Below the pieces are notes generated by a model. It was not told the DNA's origin, did no database searches, and worked only from the letters and a program-made list of their open reading frames with translations. Below are positions 1 to 8,903 of a stretch of DNA of 64,000 bases, in pieces. Origin of the DNA: Planctomycetota bacterium (GTDB taxonomy: Bacteria; Planctomycetota; Phycisphaerae; Phycisphaerales; UBA1924). Within the stretch, counting starts at the first letter, position 1. Every line of letters starts with the position of its first letter. A program made the translations under genes and the position numbers. The stretch lies in assembly GCA_018242605.1 (NCBI GenBank), contig JAFEBP010000007.1:98922-162921 (forward strand), written 5' to 3'.

Positions 1-1
1 A

Positions 2-142
2 CTGACCGGCGACGTGGTATGGTACATCGATCCCGAGTCGAGCACGGCCATCGTCCCGGCGCCGAGTACTTCGCTTGACCTGCTGACCGATAGCGCGGGC
101 AACCAGGTCGCCTTCCGGTTGCAGGCGCAGATCGTCTTCTGA
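2..142 (+). CDS. C-terminal end of an unidentified protein (partial)
   Basis: Only the last 46 codons are visible; the frame is open from the window edge to a TGA stop. The tail contains a run of small and hydrophobic residues and ends QAQIVF. There is no recognisable motif, and the family cannot be named from this fragment. It lies upstream of fliM on the same strand, so it could be part of the same flagellar transcription unit, but that is inference from position only. Confidence 0.55.
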   Translation: MTGDVVWYIDPESSTAIVPAPSTSLDLLTDSAGNQVAFRLQAQIVF

Positions 143-219
143 GTCTCCCCGACGGCGGGGAAAAGCACCCGTCGGAGGTGACGGCGTGAATCAAGCGGAT
201 CACGGCGCGACGCCGATAG

Positions 220-257
220 CGATCCCCGATGCGGCTCCTTGTCCGCATCGGGGATCG
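220..257 (+). promoter_or_regulatory. 15-bp perfect inverted repeat just upstream of fliM
   Basis: Positions 220-234 and 243-257 are perfect reverse complements around an 8-nt loop. The hairpin ends 7 nt before the preferred fliM start codon, so it covers the place where a Shine-Dalgarno sequence would sit. No T-run follows, so it is not a classical intrinsic terminator. It may separate the upstream gene from fliM, stabilise the mRNA end or restrict ribosome access; these roles are inferred. Confidence 0.6.
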
Positions 258-264
258 CTGCGTT

Positions 265-1278
265 ATGCCCGACATGCTCGACCAAAGTTCGATCGACGCC
301 CTGCTGCAGGCCGTCGAAACCGGGGATGTTCGCCCGACCGACGCGATGTCGGCGATGGTGTTCACACAGCGTCCGCGCGAGGAAGCACCGCCGGAGGTCA
401 AGGCGTACGACTTCAAGCGTCCCGAACGCGTCAGCAAGGACCAGATGCGCGCGTTGCACACGCTGCACGAGTCGTTCGCACGCAACTTCGGCGCGGCCCT
501 CTCGGGGTTTCTTCGCACGATCGTCGAGGTCAAAGTCGCGGCGTGCGAACAGATGACGTACTCGGAGTTCACCAGCGGCCTGCCGAACCCGACGTCGTTC
601 AACCTCGTGGACACGGACGGCCTCGAGGGCCAGATGTGCCTAGAGATCAGCCCGCTCATCATCTACCCGATCATCGACCGCCTGCTGGGGGGGAATAACC
701 AGGACCTGTTCATCCCGCAGCGTCCGCTGACGCTGATCGAGAACCGGCTGATCAGCAACGTGACCAAGCGTGGGCTCGCCGCGCTGTCTGAAGCGTGGCA
801 GAGCATCCGCGAGCTCAAGTTCTCCGTTTCTGCGACGGAGAGCAACCCGCAACTGGTGCAGATCGTTCCGCCCAACGAAGTCGTGGTCGTGGTATCGTTC
901 GAGCTGAAGCTCGCGAGCCGCGCGGGCACGATGAACCTGTGCATCCCGTACAACGTGATCGAACCGGTCATGGAGCAGTTGAGCAGCCAGTCGTGGTTCG
1001 CGGCGAACAAAAACCAACGGAGCGAACAGACGCAGAGTCGGATCACCAAGGGTCTGTCGCGTGCGCCGCTCGAGGTGGCGGGGATTCTGGCCCGCACGAC
1101 GATCACGCTCCGTGATCTGCTGCAACTTTCCAAGGGCGACCTGATCGTGACCGAGACGGCCGCGACGAAGCCCATCGCGGTGTGCGTCGAGGGTGAACAC
1201 AAGTTCTCGGCGCAGATCGGGCAGTTCCACGGGAACCGAGCGCTCAAGATCACCGGCGCGATCGCGCCTCAGGTCTGA
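265..1278 (+). CDS. fliM: Flagellar motor switch protein FliM
   Basis: FliM is the C-ring protein that binds CheY-P at its N-terminus and FliG and FliN through its middle and C-terminal domains, setting the direction of flagellar rotation. The first residues (MLDQSSIDALLQAV) match the conserved CheY-binding N-terminal peptide of FliM. The CheC-like middle domain follows (about residues 40-230), and the C-terminal SpoA/FliN-like domain covers roughly 265-335. The product of 337 residues is normal for the family. I chose this ATG because the family peptide begins there; an in-frame ATG at 229 lies inside a hairpin stem and would add a non-homologous leader. The 3' end overlaps the convergent glycosyltransferase gene by 10 bp. 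No other flagellar gene is visible. Confidence 0.93.
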   Translation: MPDMLDQSSIDALLQAVETGDVRPTDAMSAMVFTQRPREEAPPEVKAYDFKRPERVSKDQMRALHTLHESFARNFGAALSGFLRTIVEVKVAACEQMTYSEFTSGLPNPTSFNLVDTDGLEGQMCLEISPLIIYPIIDRLLGGNNQDLFIPQRPLTLIENRLISNVTKRGLAALSEAWQSIRELKFSVSATESNPQLVQIVPPNEVVVVVSFELKLASRAGTMNLCIPYNVIEPVMEQLSSQSWFAANKNQRSEQTQSRITKGLSRAPLEVAGILARTTITLRDLLQLSKGDLIVTETAATKPIAVCVEGEHKFSAQIGQFHGNRALKITGAIAPQV

Positions 1279-3077
1279 GCCGCGCAGAGCGTCCGCCAGC
1301 GATCACGGATCAACCTCTCCCAACGCCGCGAGTACCCAGGAGCATCGCACAGGCGTGACGACAACAGCCGTGAACGCAGTGAACTATGGAGTTCACGCAG
1401 GCGAGTCGCGTCAGTCGCGAGCGATACGGCGATCGCGGCGTATTCCGCCGCGTTGGCGGCGACGTACTCCCCAAGGCCCGCGGCGTGGAGGAGCGATGCG
1501 CCGATCCGGGAGACGTGCGAATCTCCCGCGAGCGTGACGACGGGCACCCCCATGAGCAGCGCCTCGCACGTGGTCGTGACACCCTGGTACGGGAAGGTAT
1601 CCAGGGCGATATCGATCCGCGAATAGCAGAGCAAATGGTCCGATCCGGTCGGGGCGTGGTCCAGGAGTTCAACACGGTGCGCCGGTATGCCGCGGCCGGC
1701 AAAGCGAACAAGGGTGCGTTCACGCACCTCGGGGTACGCGAACGCGGCGGCCTTCAAGACCATGACGGAATCGGGCACCGACCGCAGCACATCGGCCCAC
1801 AACCCAACGCACATGGGCGACCACTTGCAGATGTTGTTGAAAGAACCGAAGCGGATCGGACCTCCCGGCACGCGGGGCGCAAGGTCGGGCGCGTTCATTG
1901 GGGGCTGATAGCACAGGCAGCAGGGGTCCAGCCGCCAGAGTTCCTGCGCGGACGCGAGCGTGGAGGTCGGCCTGATCGGCGATGGAACATCGGAAGGGTT
2001 GGTGACAGAATCGACGATCCAGCCATCTATGGAGGCGAAGCACGTGGCGTGCGGGTAGCCGATGGCGCTCACCTGCAACGGGGCGAGACGTCGCGAAAGT
2101 ACATCGATTCGGGACAGTGCGCTCAAGCCCCCAAGTTCAACCAGCACATCGAGCTGATCGGCTTCGACAGCCGCCGCGGCGGTGTGGGAGTCGAGTCTCC
2201 AGAGGTCTCGCCAATGATCTTCGCCCACCTGCTGGCGCATCGATCGCGACACACGATCGCCGCTGCCGAAGCAGGAATAACAAAACAGTTCAACACGGGC
2301 GCGATCCAGGTGCGAGAGCAGCGGCTCCAGGAATCTCGCTACGGCATGGTCGCGAAGATCGGGGGAAATGAACCCGACCCGCAGACGCCGGGAGGGATCG
2401 GGGTCGAACCACTTGAGTTCGTGGGGTGAACGGGGCTTGACGCCCTGGAGGTCAAAGTCCGCGGTGGCCCTTGCCGCGGCCATGTGGTAGCCGAGCGTGC
2501 GTTCGGCGGGCGAGACATCGTCGTACAGACTCATCATGCACAGCAAGGAGAGCACCGCGCGGTCGCCGGGAGCGGACCGAAGGCACGCGCGGAGTCCCTC
2601 GCAGGCCTCGGCGACTTCGCCGAGACGGAACCGAACATCGTTGAGCCCGAGCACGTAGCGCGAGTCGTTGCCGAAGCGATCGATGAGAGCCCGGTACTGA
2701 TCGCGAGCCTCAGTCAGCCTGTTGAGGCCGTCGAGCGCGACGGCGCGATTGAAAAGAGCGGTCTCCGCGTGCGGGTGGCCTGCGGGGACGCGATCAAGGA
2801 GCGTCAGGGCTTCGGCGAGGCGCCCCCGGGCGAGGAGGGAGGCCGCGAGCACACCCCCATATCCGGGATCTGCGGGTGCCAGGCTTATGGCACGGCGGAG
2901 CATGAGTTCGGCCTGGTCCACCTTGCCGGCCTGCAGGAGAATCACGCCCAACTGGGAGTATGCCTGCGCGTCACCGGGTTTGCGCCGCACATGGGCACGC
3001 AGAATCGCTTCGGCGCGGACGAGGTCGCCCGCGACCCGGGCCTGCTCCGCGGCGGCGAGCGATGATGATCCGGTCAT
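1269..3077 (-). CDS. TPR-containing O-GlcNAc-transferase-like (GT41/SPINDLY) glycosyltransferase
   Basis: This is a predicted cytoplasmic glycosyltransferase that moves a sugar from a UDP-sugar to protein Ser/Thr. About residues 1-190 hold TPR repeats (AYSQLGVILLQAGKVDQAE and similar). The rest matches the catalytic region of the OGT/SPINDLY family: an ISPDLRDH motif near residue 235, a glycine-rich ELGGLS segment, an FGSFNN block, and a C-terminal donor-binding LDTFPYQGVTTTCEALLMGVPVV motif region. At 602 residues it is typical of bacterial SPINDLY-type enzymes. It begins 18 nt after the ychF stop, so the two are probably co-transcribed, and it converges on fliM. Bacterial members are often used to glycosylate flagellin or surface proteins; the substrate here is unknown. 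The usual GHT in the acceptor-side motif appears as GGL. Confidence 0.85.
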   Translation of the reverse strand: MTGSSSLAAAEQARVAGDLVRAEAILRAHVRRKPGDAQAYSQLGVILLQAGKVDQAELMLRRAISLAPADPGYGGVLAASLLARGRLAEALTLLDRVPAGHPHAETALFNRAVALDGLNRLTEARDQYRALIDRFGNDSRYVLGLNDVRFRLGEVAEACEGLRACLRSAPGDRAVLSLLCMMSLYDDVSPAERTLGYHMAAARATADFDLQGVKPRSPHELKWFDPDPSRRLRVGFISPDLRDHAVARFLEPLLSHLDRARVELFCYSCFGSGDRVSRSMRQQVGEDHWRDLWRLDSHTAAAAVEADQLDVLVELGGLSALSRIDVLSRRLAPLQVSAIGYPHATCFASIDGWIVDSVTNPSDVPSPIRPTSTLASAQELWRLDPCCLCYQPPMNAPDLAPRVPGGPIRFGSFNNICKWSPMCVGLWADVLRSVPDSVMVLKAAAFAYPEVRERTLVRFAGRGIPAHRVELLDHAPTGSDHLLCYSRIDIALDTFPYQGVTTTCEALLMGVPVVTLAGDSHVSRIGASLLHAAGLGEYVAANAAEYAAIAVSLATDATRLRELHSSLRSRLLSSRLCDAPGYSRRWERLIRDRWRTLCAAQT

Positions 3078-3095
3078 CCCGCGCCCACCTCCGCG

Positions 3096-4199
3096 TCACA
3101 CATTAAAGAGGAAGTGACAGACATCGCCGTCCTGCATCACGTAGTCCTTGCCTTCGATGCGCATTTTTCCGGCTTCCTTGATCGCCTTCTCGGCCTTGTA
3201 CTTCTGCAGGTCGGGCACCGAGTAAATTTCCGCCCGGATAAAGCCGCGTTCAAAGTCGGTATGGATGACGCCCGCGGCCTGGGGAGCGGTGAAGCCCTTG
3301 TGGATGGTCCAGGCGCGGACTTCTTTCTCACCAGCGGTGAAGTACGACTGGAGGCCGAGCAGGTGGTACGCGGCGTGGGCGACGGCGTCGAGGGCCGGCT
3401 CGGTCATGCCGAGAGCCTCGAGCATCTCCTTCTGTTCGGCGGGGGACATCTGCGAGAGTTCACTCTCGATCTTGGCGCACACGGGCACGACCTCGCTGCC
3501 TTCCTTGTCCGCGTGCTCGCGGACCTTCTGGCACATCGGGCTCTGGCCCTTGAGGTCTTCCTCATCGACGTTCATCACGTACAGAACCTTCTTTGCGGTG
3601 ATGAGGCCGAGCATCTTGGCGGCCTTCTGCTGTTCGGGGTCGTCGATCTTGCAGGTCCGCGCGGGCTTTCCGGACTCGAGGTGAGGCTTGAGCTTCTTAA
3701 GAGCTTCCCAGCGGGCGATGGTCTCCTTCTCACCGCTCTTGGCCGCACGCTCGGACTTGGTGTACGTTCCGTCGACCGTCTCGAGGTCGGCGAGGATGAG
3801 TTCGGTGTTGATGATCTCGATGTCACGGATGGGATCGACGGTGCCGGAGACGTGGATGATGTCCTCACCGCCCGGTGCCTTGGTAAAGCAGCGGACCACC
3901 TGGAGAATCGCGTCGACTTCGCGGATGTGGCTGAGGAACTTGTTGCCGAGTCCTTCGCCTTGAGAAGCGCCCTTGACGATGCCCGCGATGTCAACCAGCC
4001 GCAGCAGCGCGGGGATGACCTTCTGGGTCTTGATGAACGACTGGATGATCTCCAATCGGGGCTCGGGCACCGGCACGACGCCGACGTTGGGCTCGATCGT
4101 GGCGAACGGGTAGTTCGCCGCGAGAATGTTGGCCCGCGTCAGGGCGTTGAAGAGCGTGCTTTTGCCCACGTTGGGCAGTCCGACGATGCCGGCTTCCAT
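3096..4199 (-). CDS. ychF: Redox-regulated ribosome-associated ATPase YchF (Obg family)
   Basis: YchF/OLA1 is a universally conserved Obg-family P-loop NTPase that prefers ATP and binds ribosomes. The protein starts [20 protein letters not shown] (G1/P-loop), has the DIAG G3 motif near residue 65, a NVDEEDL-type G4 region around 200 in place of NKxD, and ends in a TGS domain ([16 protein letters not shown]) closing with FLFNV, the family's classic C-terminus. The 367 residues match the usual 363-368. The start is fixed by the P-loop homology and by an AGGAA about 11 nt upstream; longer in-frame starts add about 135 residues that do not resemble the family. It leads a likely two-gene unit with the GT41 gene. 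Confidence 0.96.
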   Translation of the reverse strand: MEAGIVGLPNVGKSTLFNALTRANILAANYPFATIEPNVGVVPVPEPRLEIIQSFIKTQKVIPALLRLVDIAGIVKGASQGEGLGNKFLSHIREVDAILQVVRCFTKAPGGEDIIHVSGTVDPIRDIEIINTELILADLETVDGTYTKSERAAKSGEKETIARWEALKKLKPHLESGKPARTCKIDDPEQQKAAKMLGLITAKKVLYVMNVDEEDLKGQSPMCQKVREHADKEGSEVVPVCAKIESELSQMSPAEQKEMLEALGMTEPALDAVAHAAYHLLGLQSYFTAGEKEVRAWTIHKGFTAPQAAGVIHTDFERGFIRAEIYSVPDLQKYKAEKAIKEAGKMRIEGKDYVMQDGDVCHFLFNV

Positions 4200-4461
4200 G
4201 CGAATATGTTCCTGAAAGGGTGAGGGTCTCGATGGTAGTGACCATCGGCAGCGGAAGCACGCCGCGGACGGAATCTGCGGCGGTTTAGACGCGATTTTCG
4301 GCGTTGAGCGGGGGCTTGCGAGAGTCCGGGCGGCGGTCGGCCTTGCTATTATTCCGAGTTCGCCGTCACCCCCGGCGAGCCCGATCACCATCAAGGCCAG
4401 GGGGGTTGGCCCACCACACCGGCATCGCCGCGGGACGCGGCGAGATTTCGGAGCTATTTCC

Positions 4462-5598
4462 ATGCCGCAGAACTGGACCAAGAAGGAACTTCTCAGCAAC
4501 CCCATCAAGCACGTCGACATCACGGCGTTCGACGCCCGGCCGATCGTCGATTCGTACCGCAAGATGGCGTATAGCAGCCGCACGCTGGCGAACGCGGCGG
4601 ACATCTACTCGATGATGCTCCGCGACAAGGAGTGCGCGGTGATCCTGACCCTGGCGGGCTCGCTGATCAGCGCGGGCCTGAAGAAGGCGATCGTGACCCT
4701 GATCGAGAACAACATGGTGGACGCGATCGTCTCCACCGGCGCGAACATCGTGGACCAGGACTTCTTCGAGGGCCTGGGCTTCAAGCACTACATCGCCCCC
4801 GGCAGCCCCGAGGCGCCCCCGGTGGACGACATGACGCTGCGCAACTGGATGATCGACCGCATCTACGACACGTACATCGACGAGGACGATCTCCGCGCGT
4901 GCGACGAAGCGACGCACAAGATCTTCAACATGTTCGAGCCCGGCGCCTACTCCTCACGCGAGTTCATCGACGCGATGGGCGCGTACCTCGCCAAGAACCA
5001 CGCGAAGAACGAGAGCATTGTCAAGACGTGCCACCTCAAGAAGGTGCCGATCTTCGTGCCCGCCTTCAGCGACTGCTCGGCGGGCTTCGGCATCGTGCTG
5101 CAGCAGACCGAAGCCATCGAGGAAGGCCGCGGGCAGGTGGCGTTCGACAGCGGCAAGGACTTCCGCGAGTTGACGGACATCAAGCTGGCGTGCAAGGACA
5201 CCGGCCTGCTGATGCTCGGCGGCGGCGTGCCCAAGAACTTCGCACAGGACATCGTGGTGGCGGCTGAGCTGCTGAACGAACGCAAGGGCGGCAAGGCCCG
5301 CGGCGACATCGGTATGCACAAGTACGCCGTGCAGATGACCGTGGCGGACAGCCGCGACGGAGCGCTCTCGGGCTCGACGCTCCGCGAGGCGTGCTCCTGG
5401 GGCAAGGTGGACGTGGTTCACGAGCAGATGGTGTTCGGCGAACTTTCGGCGCTGTTCCCGATCCTGGCGAGCGACGCGTTCCATCGGGGCGCGTGGAAGG
5501 GCCGCAAGGGATTCAAGTTCGCGGAGCTGTTCGAGAAGGGCGCGGGCACGCCGAACTTCGTGGCGGCTCCGCAGCGCCGCAAGACGACCGCTCGGTAA
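4462..5598 (+). CDS. Deoxyhypusine-synthase-like enzyme (bacterial DHS family)
   Basis: DHS-family enzymes use NAD to cleave spermidine and transfer its aminobutyl group to a lysine or amine. The protein has the [10 protein letters not shown] region, the [10 protein letters not shown] segment near residue 91 (NAD site), the block at 250-260 ([10 protein letters not shown]) with the putative catalytic Lys258, and the later [14 protein letters not shown] segment aligned with the SGARPDEAVSWGK region of eukaryotic DHS. Length (378) is that of the family. Bacteria lack the eIF5A substrate, and bacterial homologues have been linked to homospermidine formation, so the true acceptor is open. A GGAG lies about 9 nt before the ATG, and an intrinsic terminator follows the gene. 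It is divergent from ychF and has no polyamine gene beside it. Confidence 0.88.
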   Translation: MPQNWTKKELLSNPIKHVDITAFDARPIVDSYRKMAYSSRTLANAADIYSMMLRDKECAVILTLAGSLISAGLKKAIVTLIENNMVDAIVSTGANIVDQDFFEGLGFKHYIAPGSPEAPPVDDMTLRNWMIDRIYDTYIDEDDLRACDEATHKIFNMFEPGAYSSREFIDAMGAYLAKNHAKNESIVKTCHLKKVPIFVPAFSDCSAGFGIVLQQTEAIEEGRGQVAFDSGKDFRELTDIKLACKDTGLLMLGGGVPKNFAQDIVVAAELLNERKGGKARGDIGMHKYAVQMTVADSRDGALSGSTLREACSWGKVDVVHEQMVFGELSALFPILASDAFHRGAWKGRKGFKFAELFEKGAGTPNFVAAPQRRKTTAR

Positions 5599-5623
5599 AT
5601 CGCGGCCAACCAGCATGACTCCG

Positions 5624-5652
5624 AACCGCCCCTGCCGCAGGGGCGGTTTTTT
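5624..5652 (+). terminator. Rho-independent terminator after the DHS-like gene
   Basis: An 11-bp GC-rich stem (AACCGCCCCTG / CAGGGGCGGTT) with a CCG triloop runs directly into a T-tract, 25 nt past the DHS-like stop codon. It separates that gene from the DUF1697 gene on the same strand. Confidence 0.92.
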
Positions 5653-5696
5653 GTTTCACACGTGCGGGCGGTGACTGGAGGGACATACGCTGGGCG

Positions 5697-6293
5697 ATGG
5701 CCAAGAGAGATGCGACGCGACAACTCGCTTCGACGTCGCCACGGGGGCGTGCGGCGTACGTTGCACTGTTGCGGGGCATCAACGTGGGCGGGAAGAACCG
5801 GATCGCGATGAAGGACCTGTCGGCGATCTTTGCGAGCGCAGGGGCGAGCGATGTGCGCACGTATATCCAGAGCGGGAACGTGGTGTATGCGGCGGACGCG
5901 ACGACCGCGGCGGGCGTTGCGAAGGCGGTGACGTCGGCCATCCAAACCAAGTTGGGGCTGTCGATTCCGGTCGTGACGCGAAACGCGAACGAATTCGAAG
6001 CGGCGATGGCGGCCAATCCGTTTCTTGCAGCCGGGGCGGATCCGGAGGCTCTCTACCTTGGGCTTCTGGCGGACACGCCCTCGAAGCAATGCGTCGCGGC
6101 GCTCGATCCGCAACGATCGCCGGGAGATCGTTTTGCCGTCATCGGCCGCGAGTTCTATCTGCACCTACCCAACGGGGTGGCGAAGAGCAAGCTGACCAAC
6201 GCGTACTTTGATTCAACGCTGCGGACGGTGAGCACGGTGCGGAACTGGCGCACGGCGACCGCGTTGGCGGAGATGCTGCGGGGGCTGGCGTGA
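5697..6293 (+). CDS. DUF1697 family protein
   Basis: The 198-residue product has the family hallmark near the N-terminus, YVALLRGINVGGKNRI (residues 21-36), followed by a TYIQSGNVVY segment and a C-terminal SKLTNAYF...RNWRT block. DUF1697 proteins are small cytoplasmic proteins of unknown biochemical role, widespread in bacteria. About 20 extra basic/polar residues precede the conserved part; a downstream start is possible. It stands alone behind a terminator and converges on the metal transporter operon, whose last stop codon is about 10 nt away. Confidence 0.85.
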   Translation: MAKRDATRQLASTSPRGRAAYVALLRGINVGGKNRIAMKDLSAIFASAGASDVRTYIQSGNVVYAADATTAAGVAKAVTSAIQTKLGLSIPVVTRNANEFEAAMAANPFLAAGADPEALYLGLLADTPSKQCVAALDPQRSPGDRFAVIGREFYLHLPNGVAKSKLTNAYFDSTLRTVSTVRNWRTATALAEMLRGLA

Positions 6294-6303
6294 GGCCAAA
6301 GGA

Positions 6304-7584
6304 TTACTCGCCTTCTTCAGGGATGCGCTTGCCCTGAGGGTCCAGACCGGTCCGCAGTTCGGCGTTGATGCCCTCTCGAAGTTCGGGAGTGATGTAGTGC
6401 TCCATGCGCTCGCTGGGCTCGTGCACGTGGTCTATGGGCAGGCCGAGGTACTTGGCCAGGAAGCTCTCCCACAGGCGGTGGGAACGAACGAGCTTGCGGG
6501 CATCGCTCTCGCCGGCGGCGGTGAGGCGCATGCCGTCGGCGTGCGAACTCACTCGCTTGGAGCGGGAGAGGCCCCAGACAGCGAGGCGCGCCCGCAATCC
6601 GCCGCCGATGCCGCCGCGAACCGTGCCCGCGGGAAGCGCGGAGCCGGGGCGGACTTCGCCGGAACGGAAGAGCATGCCCAAGGCGTCTTCGCGGGCGATG
6701 CGCTGCGAAAGGCGCAAACGCCTGACGAGTTTGGCGACCACACCTTCGCGGGGCGCGAGAAACACGCAGAGGGCGAACTCGACGCCAACGGCGACGCTCA
6801 TCATTCCCGCGGCGGCGACGTTCCAATAGAGGGCGGCGAGGTAGCCGGCGCCCGCGGCCAGCGCAGCCAGGATGACCGAGAGCCAGAGCATGCGGCTGAG
6901 GCGGTCGGTGAGCATGTGGGCCGACGCCGCGGGGCCGATGAGCATGGCGACCACGAGCACGGAGCCGACGGATTCAAAGCTCACCACGGTGGTGGACGCG
7001 ACGACACCCATCAGGCAGTAGTGAATGAGCGCGGCGGAGAAGCCCAGTGAGGTCGCGAGTGCGCCGTCGAAGCTCGCGAGTTTGAGTTCCTTGAAGAAAA
7101 CGGCGGCGAGCATGCTGTTGATGATCGCGGCGGATCCAAGGATGATCACGGCGCGAGGGATGGACGCGCCGAATAGTTCGACCCGGGTGAACGGGGTCAT
7201 GGCGATCTCGCCGTACAGCACGCAGCCCGGATCGAGATCGACGTTGCGGGCGGCGAGGGAGATCATGATCACGCCCAGAGCGAAGAGCGTGGAGAAGACA
7301 ACGCCCATGGCGGCGTCTTCGGGCACGTTGCCCATGCGGGTAATCCAGGCGGAGAGCACGGCGGTGGCGAGGCCGGCGATGCCAGCGCCGATGAGCATGG
7401 GGAGCAGGTCGCGGGTGCCGGTGAGGAGGAACGCCGCGGCGAGGCCGGGAAGGATCGCGTGGGAGATCGCGTCACCCAGCATCGACATCTTTCGGAGCAC
7501 CAGGAAGCAACCGGGGACGGCGCAGGCGATGCCGCAGAGCACCGCGGCGAGTAGCGTCCACCATTCGCCTTCGTGCAGCATCAT
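6304..7584 (-). CDS. Metal ABC transporter permease fused to a DtxR-like C-terminal domain (second permease)
   Basis: About residues 1-275 form an ABC-3/ZnuB-MntB type integral membrane domain with roughly eight hydrophobic helices and the conserved LGDAISHAILPG stretch near residue 36. The remaining 150 residues are cytoplasmic and resemble the dimerisation/metal-binding part of DtxR/MntR regulators: RLTAAGE, then HRLWESFL, then HVHEPSERMEH, which lines up with the His-Glu-His-Glu-His ligands of DtxR. The start overlaps the preceding permease stop by 4 nt (ATGA), which decides the start and implies translational coupling. The likely role is Mn(II) (or Fe/Zn) import, with the fused domain sensing cytoplasmic metal; the sensing role is inferred. 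The product is 426 residues, far longer than a standalone permease of about 280-300. Confidence 0.88.
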   Translation of the reverse strand: MMLHEGEWWTLLAAVLCGIACAVPGCFLVLRKMSMLGDAISHAILPGLAAAFLLTGTRDLLPMLIGAGIAGLATAVLSAWITRMGNVPEDAAMGVVFSTLFALGVIMISLAARNVDLDPGCVLYGEIAMTPFTRVELFGASIPRAVIILGSAAIINSMLAAVFFKELKLASFDGALATSLGFSAALIHYCLMGVVASTTVVSFESVGSVLVVAMLIGPAASAHMLTDRLSRMLWLSVILAALAAGAGYLAALYWNVAAAGMMSVAVGVEFALCVFLAPREGVVAKLVRRLRLSQRIAREDALGMLFRSGEVRPGSALPAGTVRGGIGGGLRARLAVWGLSRSKRVSSHADGMRLTAAGESDARKLVRSHRLWESFLAKYLGLPIDHVHEPSERMEHYITPELREGINAELRTGLDPQGKRIPEEGE

Positions 7585-8894
7585 GCGTGGGGCCCTCCGC
7601 TGCCGACCACCGGGATCGCGTGCGGCGAGGCGGGAAGTCGGCCCTGGGCAACGAGACGGGCTTCCAGCGCGGCGATGACATCGTGCGGAAGGACATGCTC
7701 GATCTGGTCGGCGTCGCGATCGACGTGATCGGCGGCGATTTCGGCTTGTTCGATGAGGAAGAGCTCCCAGAGGCGGTGCGCGCGGGTCACCGAAGCGGCC
7801 TCGGTGACTCCCGCGGGGGTGAGCCGCCAAGCGTGCGGGTGGTCGCCAGGCTGCGCGAGACCCATGCGGCTTGCGCGGCGGAGGGCGGTGGTCAGTTGCG
7901 TGGTGGTCCAGGCTCGCTTGGCGAGCAGTTCGCTCTCTCGCAGATCGCGCGGCGAGGAACCTTCGAGCAGTTCGTGCATGGCGCGGAGCAGATTCTGGAG
8001 CAGTACGCGACGGCGGAGCGACCGGCGACGCCACCAGGCGGCGGCGACGCCTCGACGCGGGGCGGCGATGAGCGAGACTACGAAGATCACGCCAGCGACG
8101 AGAACGACGAGGGGGCCCGCGGCAAGGCCCGGGCGCAGCGCGCTGATGCCGACACCGACAACGCCGCTGACGATGCCGAAGACCCCAGAAAGGACGAGCA
8201 TGATGCGGAGGTGATCGGTCCAGAATCGGGCTGCCGCGGCGGGGACTGTGAGCATCGCGGCGGTCATTACCACGCCGGCGGCGGGGAGACCGATGACGGC
8301 GCACAGGCAGATGAGGCCCATGAGGAGGAAATCGAGCCAGACTACGGGGCGGCCGATGGAGGCGGAGAAGCCGCGGTCAAAGCAGAGGGAGCCCAGTTCG
8401 CGGGCGAGCACGGCGACGATGGCGACAATCGCCGCGGCGCAGACGCCGATGAAGACGACATCGGAGCGGACCATGGAGGCGGCCTTGCCGAAGATAAAAG
8501 TGTCCAGGCCCGCACGATTGCCGGAGGGTTGCTGCTGGATCGCCGAGGAAAGGGAGATTCCAAGGCCAAAGAACGATGCAAGGACGATGCCGATGGCGGC
8601 GTCTTCCTTGATGCGGGTGTGGGCACGGATGAGGACGATGCAGCCGGCGCCGATGAGGCCGGCGATGAAGGCGCCGATGAGGAATGCGGCGAAGTTGCGC
8701 TCCCCCACTACGAAGTACGCGAGGCAGACGCCGGGGAGCGCGGCGTGGGCCATGGCGTCGCCCACCAGGGCGCGGCGGCGGAGCACGGCGAAGGTCCCGA
8801 CGACGCCCGCCGCGAGCCCGAGCAAGGCAGCGCCGAGCAACACCACGCGGGTGTTGGCGTCTTGCAGAGTGATGAGGCGGAGGAGGTCGGACAT
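7581..8894 (-). CDS. Metal ABC transporter permease fused to a DtxR-like C-terminal domain (first permease)
   Basis: A 437-residue paralogue of the next gene. The N-terminal membrane domain belongs to the ABC-3 family (LVGDAMAHAALPGVCLAYF near residue 41, eight or so helices). From about residue 285 the chain becomes basic and cytoplasmic and then resembles DtxR: a winged-helix-like stretch (TTQLTTALRRASRMGLAQ), RLTPAGV, HRLWELFL, and a QIEHVLP segment. One position that is His in the sister protein (VHEP) is Asp here (VDRD), so metal-ligand sets may differ. It starts 9 nt after the ATPase stop. Two different permeases suggest a heterodimeric channel. The ion is most likely Mn(II), judged from the mntR neighbour. 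Confidence 0.88.
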   Translation of the reverse strand: MSDLLRLITLQDANTRVVLLGAALLGLAAGVVGTFAVLRRRALVGDAMAHAALPGVCLAYFVVGERNFAAFLIGAFIAGLIGAGCIVLIRAHTRIKEDAAIGIVLASFFGLGISLSSAIQQQPSGNRAGLDTFIFGKAASMVRSDVVFIGVCAAAIVAIVAVLARELGSLCFDRGFSASIGRPVVWLDFLLMGLICLCAVIGLPAAGVVMTAAMLTVPAAAARFWTDHLRIMLVLSGVFGIVSGVVGVGISALRPGLAAGPLVVLVAGVIFVVSLIAAPRRGVAAAWWRRRSLRRRVLLQNLLRAMHELLEGSSPRDLRESELLAKRAWTTTQLTTALRRASRMGLAQPGDHPHAWRLTPAGVTEAASVTRAHRLWELFLIEQAEIAADHVDRDADQIEHVLPHDVIAALEARLVAQGRLPASPHAIPVVGSGGPHA

Positions 8895-8903
8895 GGCATT
8901 GTG

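Noticed and set aside
229..264. Earlier in-frame ATG for fliM
   Set aside because: Lies in a hairpin stem and adds residues that do not match the FliM N-terminal peptide.
1386..2429. Plus-strand 347-codon frame opposite the GT41 gene
   Set aside because: Mirror reading of a well-recognised glycosyltransferase.
3114..4223. Plus-strand 369-codon frame opposite ychF
   Set aside because: Leu/Asp/Val-biased mirror with no motif; ychF on the other strand is unambiguous.
4200..4604. N-terminal extension of ychF
   Set aside because: Homology begins at [12 protein letters not shown] with a Shine-Dalgarno upstream; the extension overlaps the divergent DHS-like gene.
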